Source: an uncultured Desulfobacterium sp.
Lineage (GTDB): Bacteria; Desulfobacterota; Desulfobacteria; Desulfobacterales; Desulfobacteraceae
DNA: 6,160 nucleotides
Assembly (NCBI GenBank): GCA_937124525.1
Contig: CAKZLA010000275.1
Span: forward strand, 1 to 6,160
Reading direction: 5' to 3'
A program made the translations under genes and the position numbers. The notes beneath the pieces are model-generated. The model saw only the letters and a list, made by a program, of their open reading frames with translations. It had not been told where the DNA came from and did no database searches. Shown one piece after another: positions 5,767 to 6,160 of this stretch; position 1 is the stretch's first letter, and each line of letters begins with the position of its first letter.

Positions 5767-6160
5767 GAAAAGAGAAAGAAGAAATTTTGTAAAACAAGCC
5801 ACTATCATGACTCTAGGTGGAGCGGCTATACCCACACTTACACATCAATCAAAAGATAAAACAGAAGAAATAATAAATAATAGTCGTTTCCCAGCCTCTA
5901 CCAGACACAGCGGTATTCGTTTAGGAAAATTTTCGTGTGTTAAAAGTGCCTTTCGTGGAAAGGTCTCTAACCGCTATTTAGCTATGCACATAGTGCGCCT
6001 TAGAGACACAGCTGTTGCCAATGATAAAATTGTAATGAAAGGGCTTATTAGACAACTTAGGTATTATGGGTATTGCAAACCAGGCCACCACCGTGGTCGA
6101 GTCAGTCCCGAAATTGATGGTTGGGTTCGCGGAGACAGGCGTATCTCTGACAAAAGGTTT
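5765..6160 (+). CDS. Tat-signal ORF, unknown product, runs off the right edge
   Basis: An open frame of 132 codons runs from ATG 5765 to the window end without a stop, while the two other plus-strand frames close early. It begins MKRERRNFVKQATIMTLGGA. R5-R6 with F8 and K10 form a twin-arginine motif (RRxFxK), followed by a short, modestly hydrophobic segment to about residue 25. Such a signal exports folded proteins, often cofactor-containing, to the periplasm. The rest is basic (many R, K, H) with cysteines at 58 and 104 and no motif I recognise. Residues 92-120, around GLIRQLRYYGYCKPG, have a faint feel of a peptidoglycan-binding repeat, which is speculative. Its ATG overlaps the ATG of the minus-strand Fe-S gene in a shared CATG, and no ribosome binding site is visible. 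It could be a real exported protein, a rearranged fusion, or a gene fragment. Confidence 0.5.
   Translation, partial: MKRERRNFVKQATIMTLGGAAIPTLTHQSKDKTEEIINNSRFPASTRHSGIRLGKFSCVKSAFRGKVSNRYLAMHIVRLRDTAVANDKIVMKGLIRQLRYYGYCKPGHHRGRVSPEIDGWVRGDRRISDKRF

Noticed and set aside
5767..5835. N-terminal extension of the Fe-S protein to GTG 5835
   Set aside because: No ribosome binding site, no family similarity, and it is exactly antisense to the twin-arginine signal, whose hydrophobic codons produce a false membrane-like stretch.
1..6160. CRISPR array, tRNA or rRNA genes, intact transposase
   Set aside because: No regularly spaced repeats, no tRNA-like cloverleaf or rRNA core sequence, and no DDE or HUH transposase motif were seen on either strand.

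Overview
The window looks like chromosomal DNA from a strictly anaerobic Gram-negative bacterium, most likely a sulfate-reducing Desulfobacteraceae-type deltaproteobacterium (Desulfobacterota). This is inferred from gene content: a two-component operon around an SLC13/DASS transporter, a receiver-CBS protein, and a NapH/NosR-like polyferredoxin membrane protein. No rRNA or other taxonomic marker is present, so the placement is tentative.

Bases 1-4831 hold a plus-strand cluster that reads as one signalling and transport module. In order: the ATPase end of a histidine kinase (cut by the window edge), a stand-alone CheY-like response regulator, a 615-residue DASS-family anion transporter with an unusual ~130-residue extracytoplasmic insertion and altered SNT motifs, a previously unlisted 49-residue single-span membrane protein (2959-3108), a Yip1-like four- to five-span membrane protein, and after a 224-bp gap a response regulator fused to two CBS domains. 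The two receivers resemble each other closely. Neither regulator has a DNA-binding domain, so output is probably protein-protein, or, for the second, read through adenine-nucleotide-type ligands on the CBS pair. A working model is that the kinase and regulators sense and tune uptake of an anion (dicarboxylate, sulfate or similar) through the transporter, with the small membrane proteins as accessory subunits.

From about 4832 the sequence changes character: it becomes AT-rich, the coding strand switches, and Shine-Dalgarno sequences disappear. A nested perfect inverted repeat (4905-4964) sits at the convergent junction and overlaps the stop codon of the next gene. That gene (minus strand, 4960 to about 5766) encodes a membrane protein with two 4Fe-4S clusters that appears to lack the N-terminal third of its family. 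Its candidate ATG shares a CATG with a plus-strand ORF (5765 to window end) that starts with a twin-arginine signal and continues into sequence I do not recognise. The right end therefore looks like a rearranged or horizontally acquired segment.
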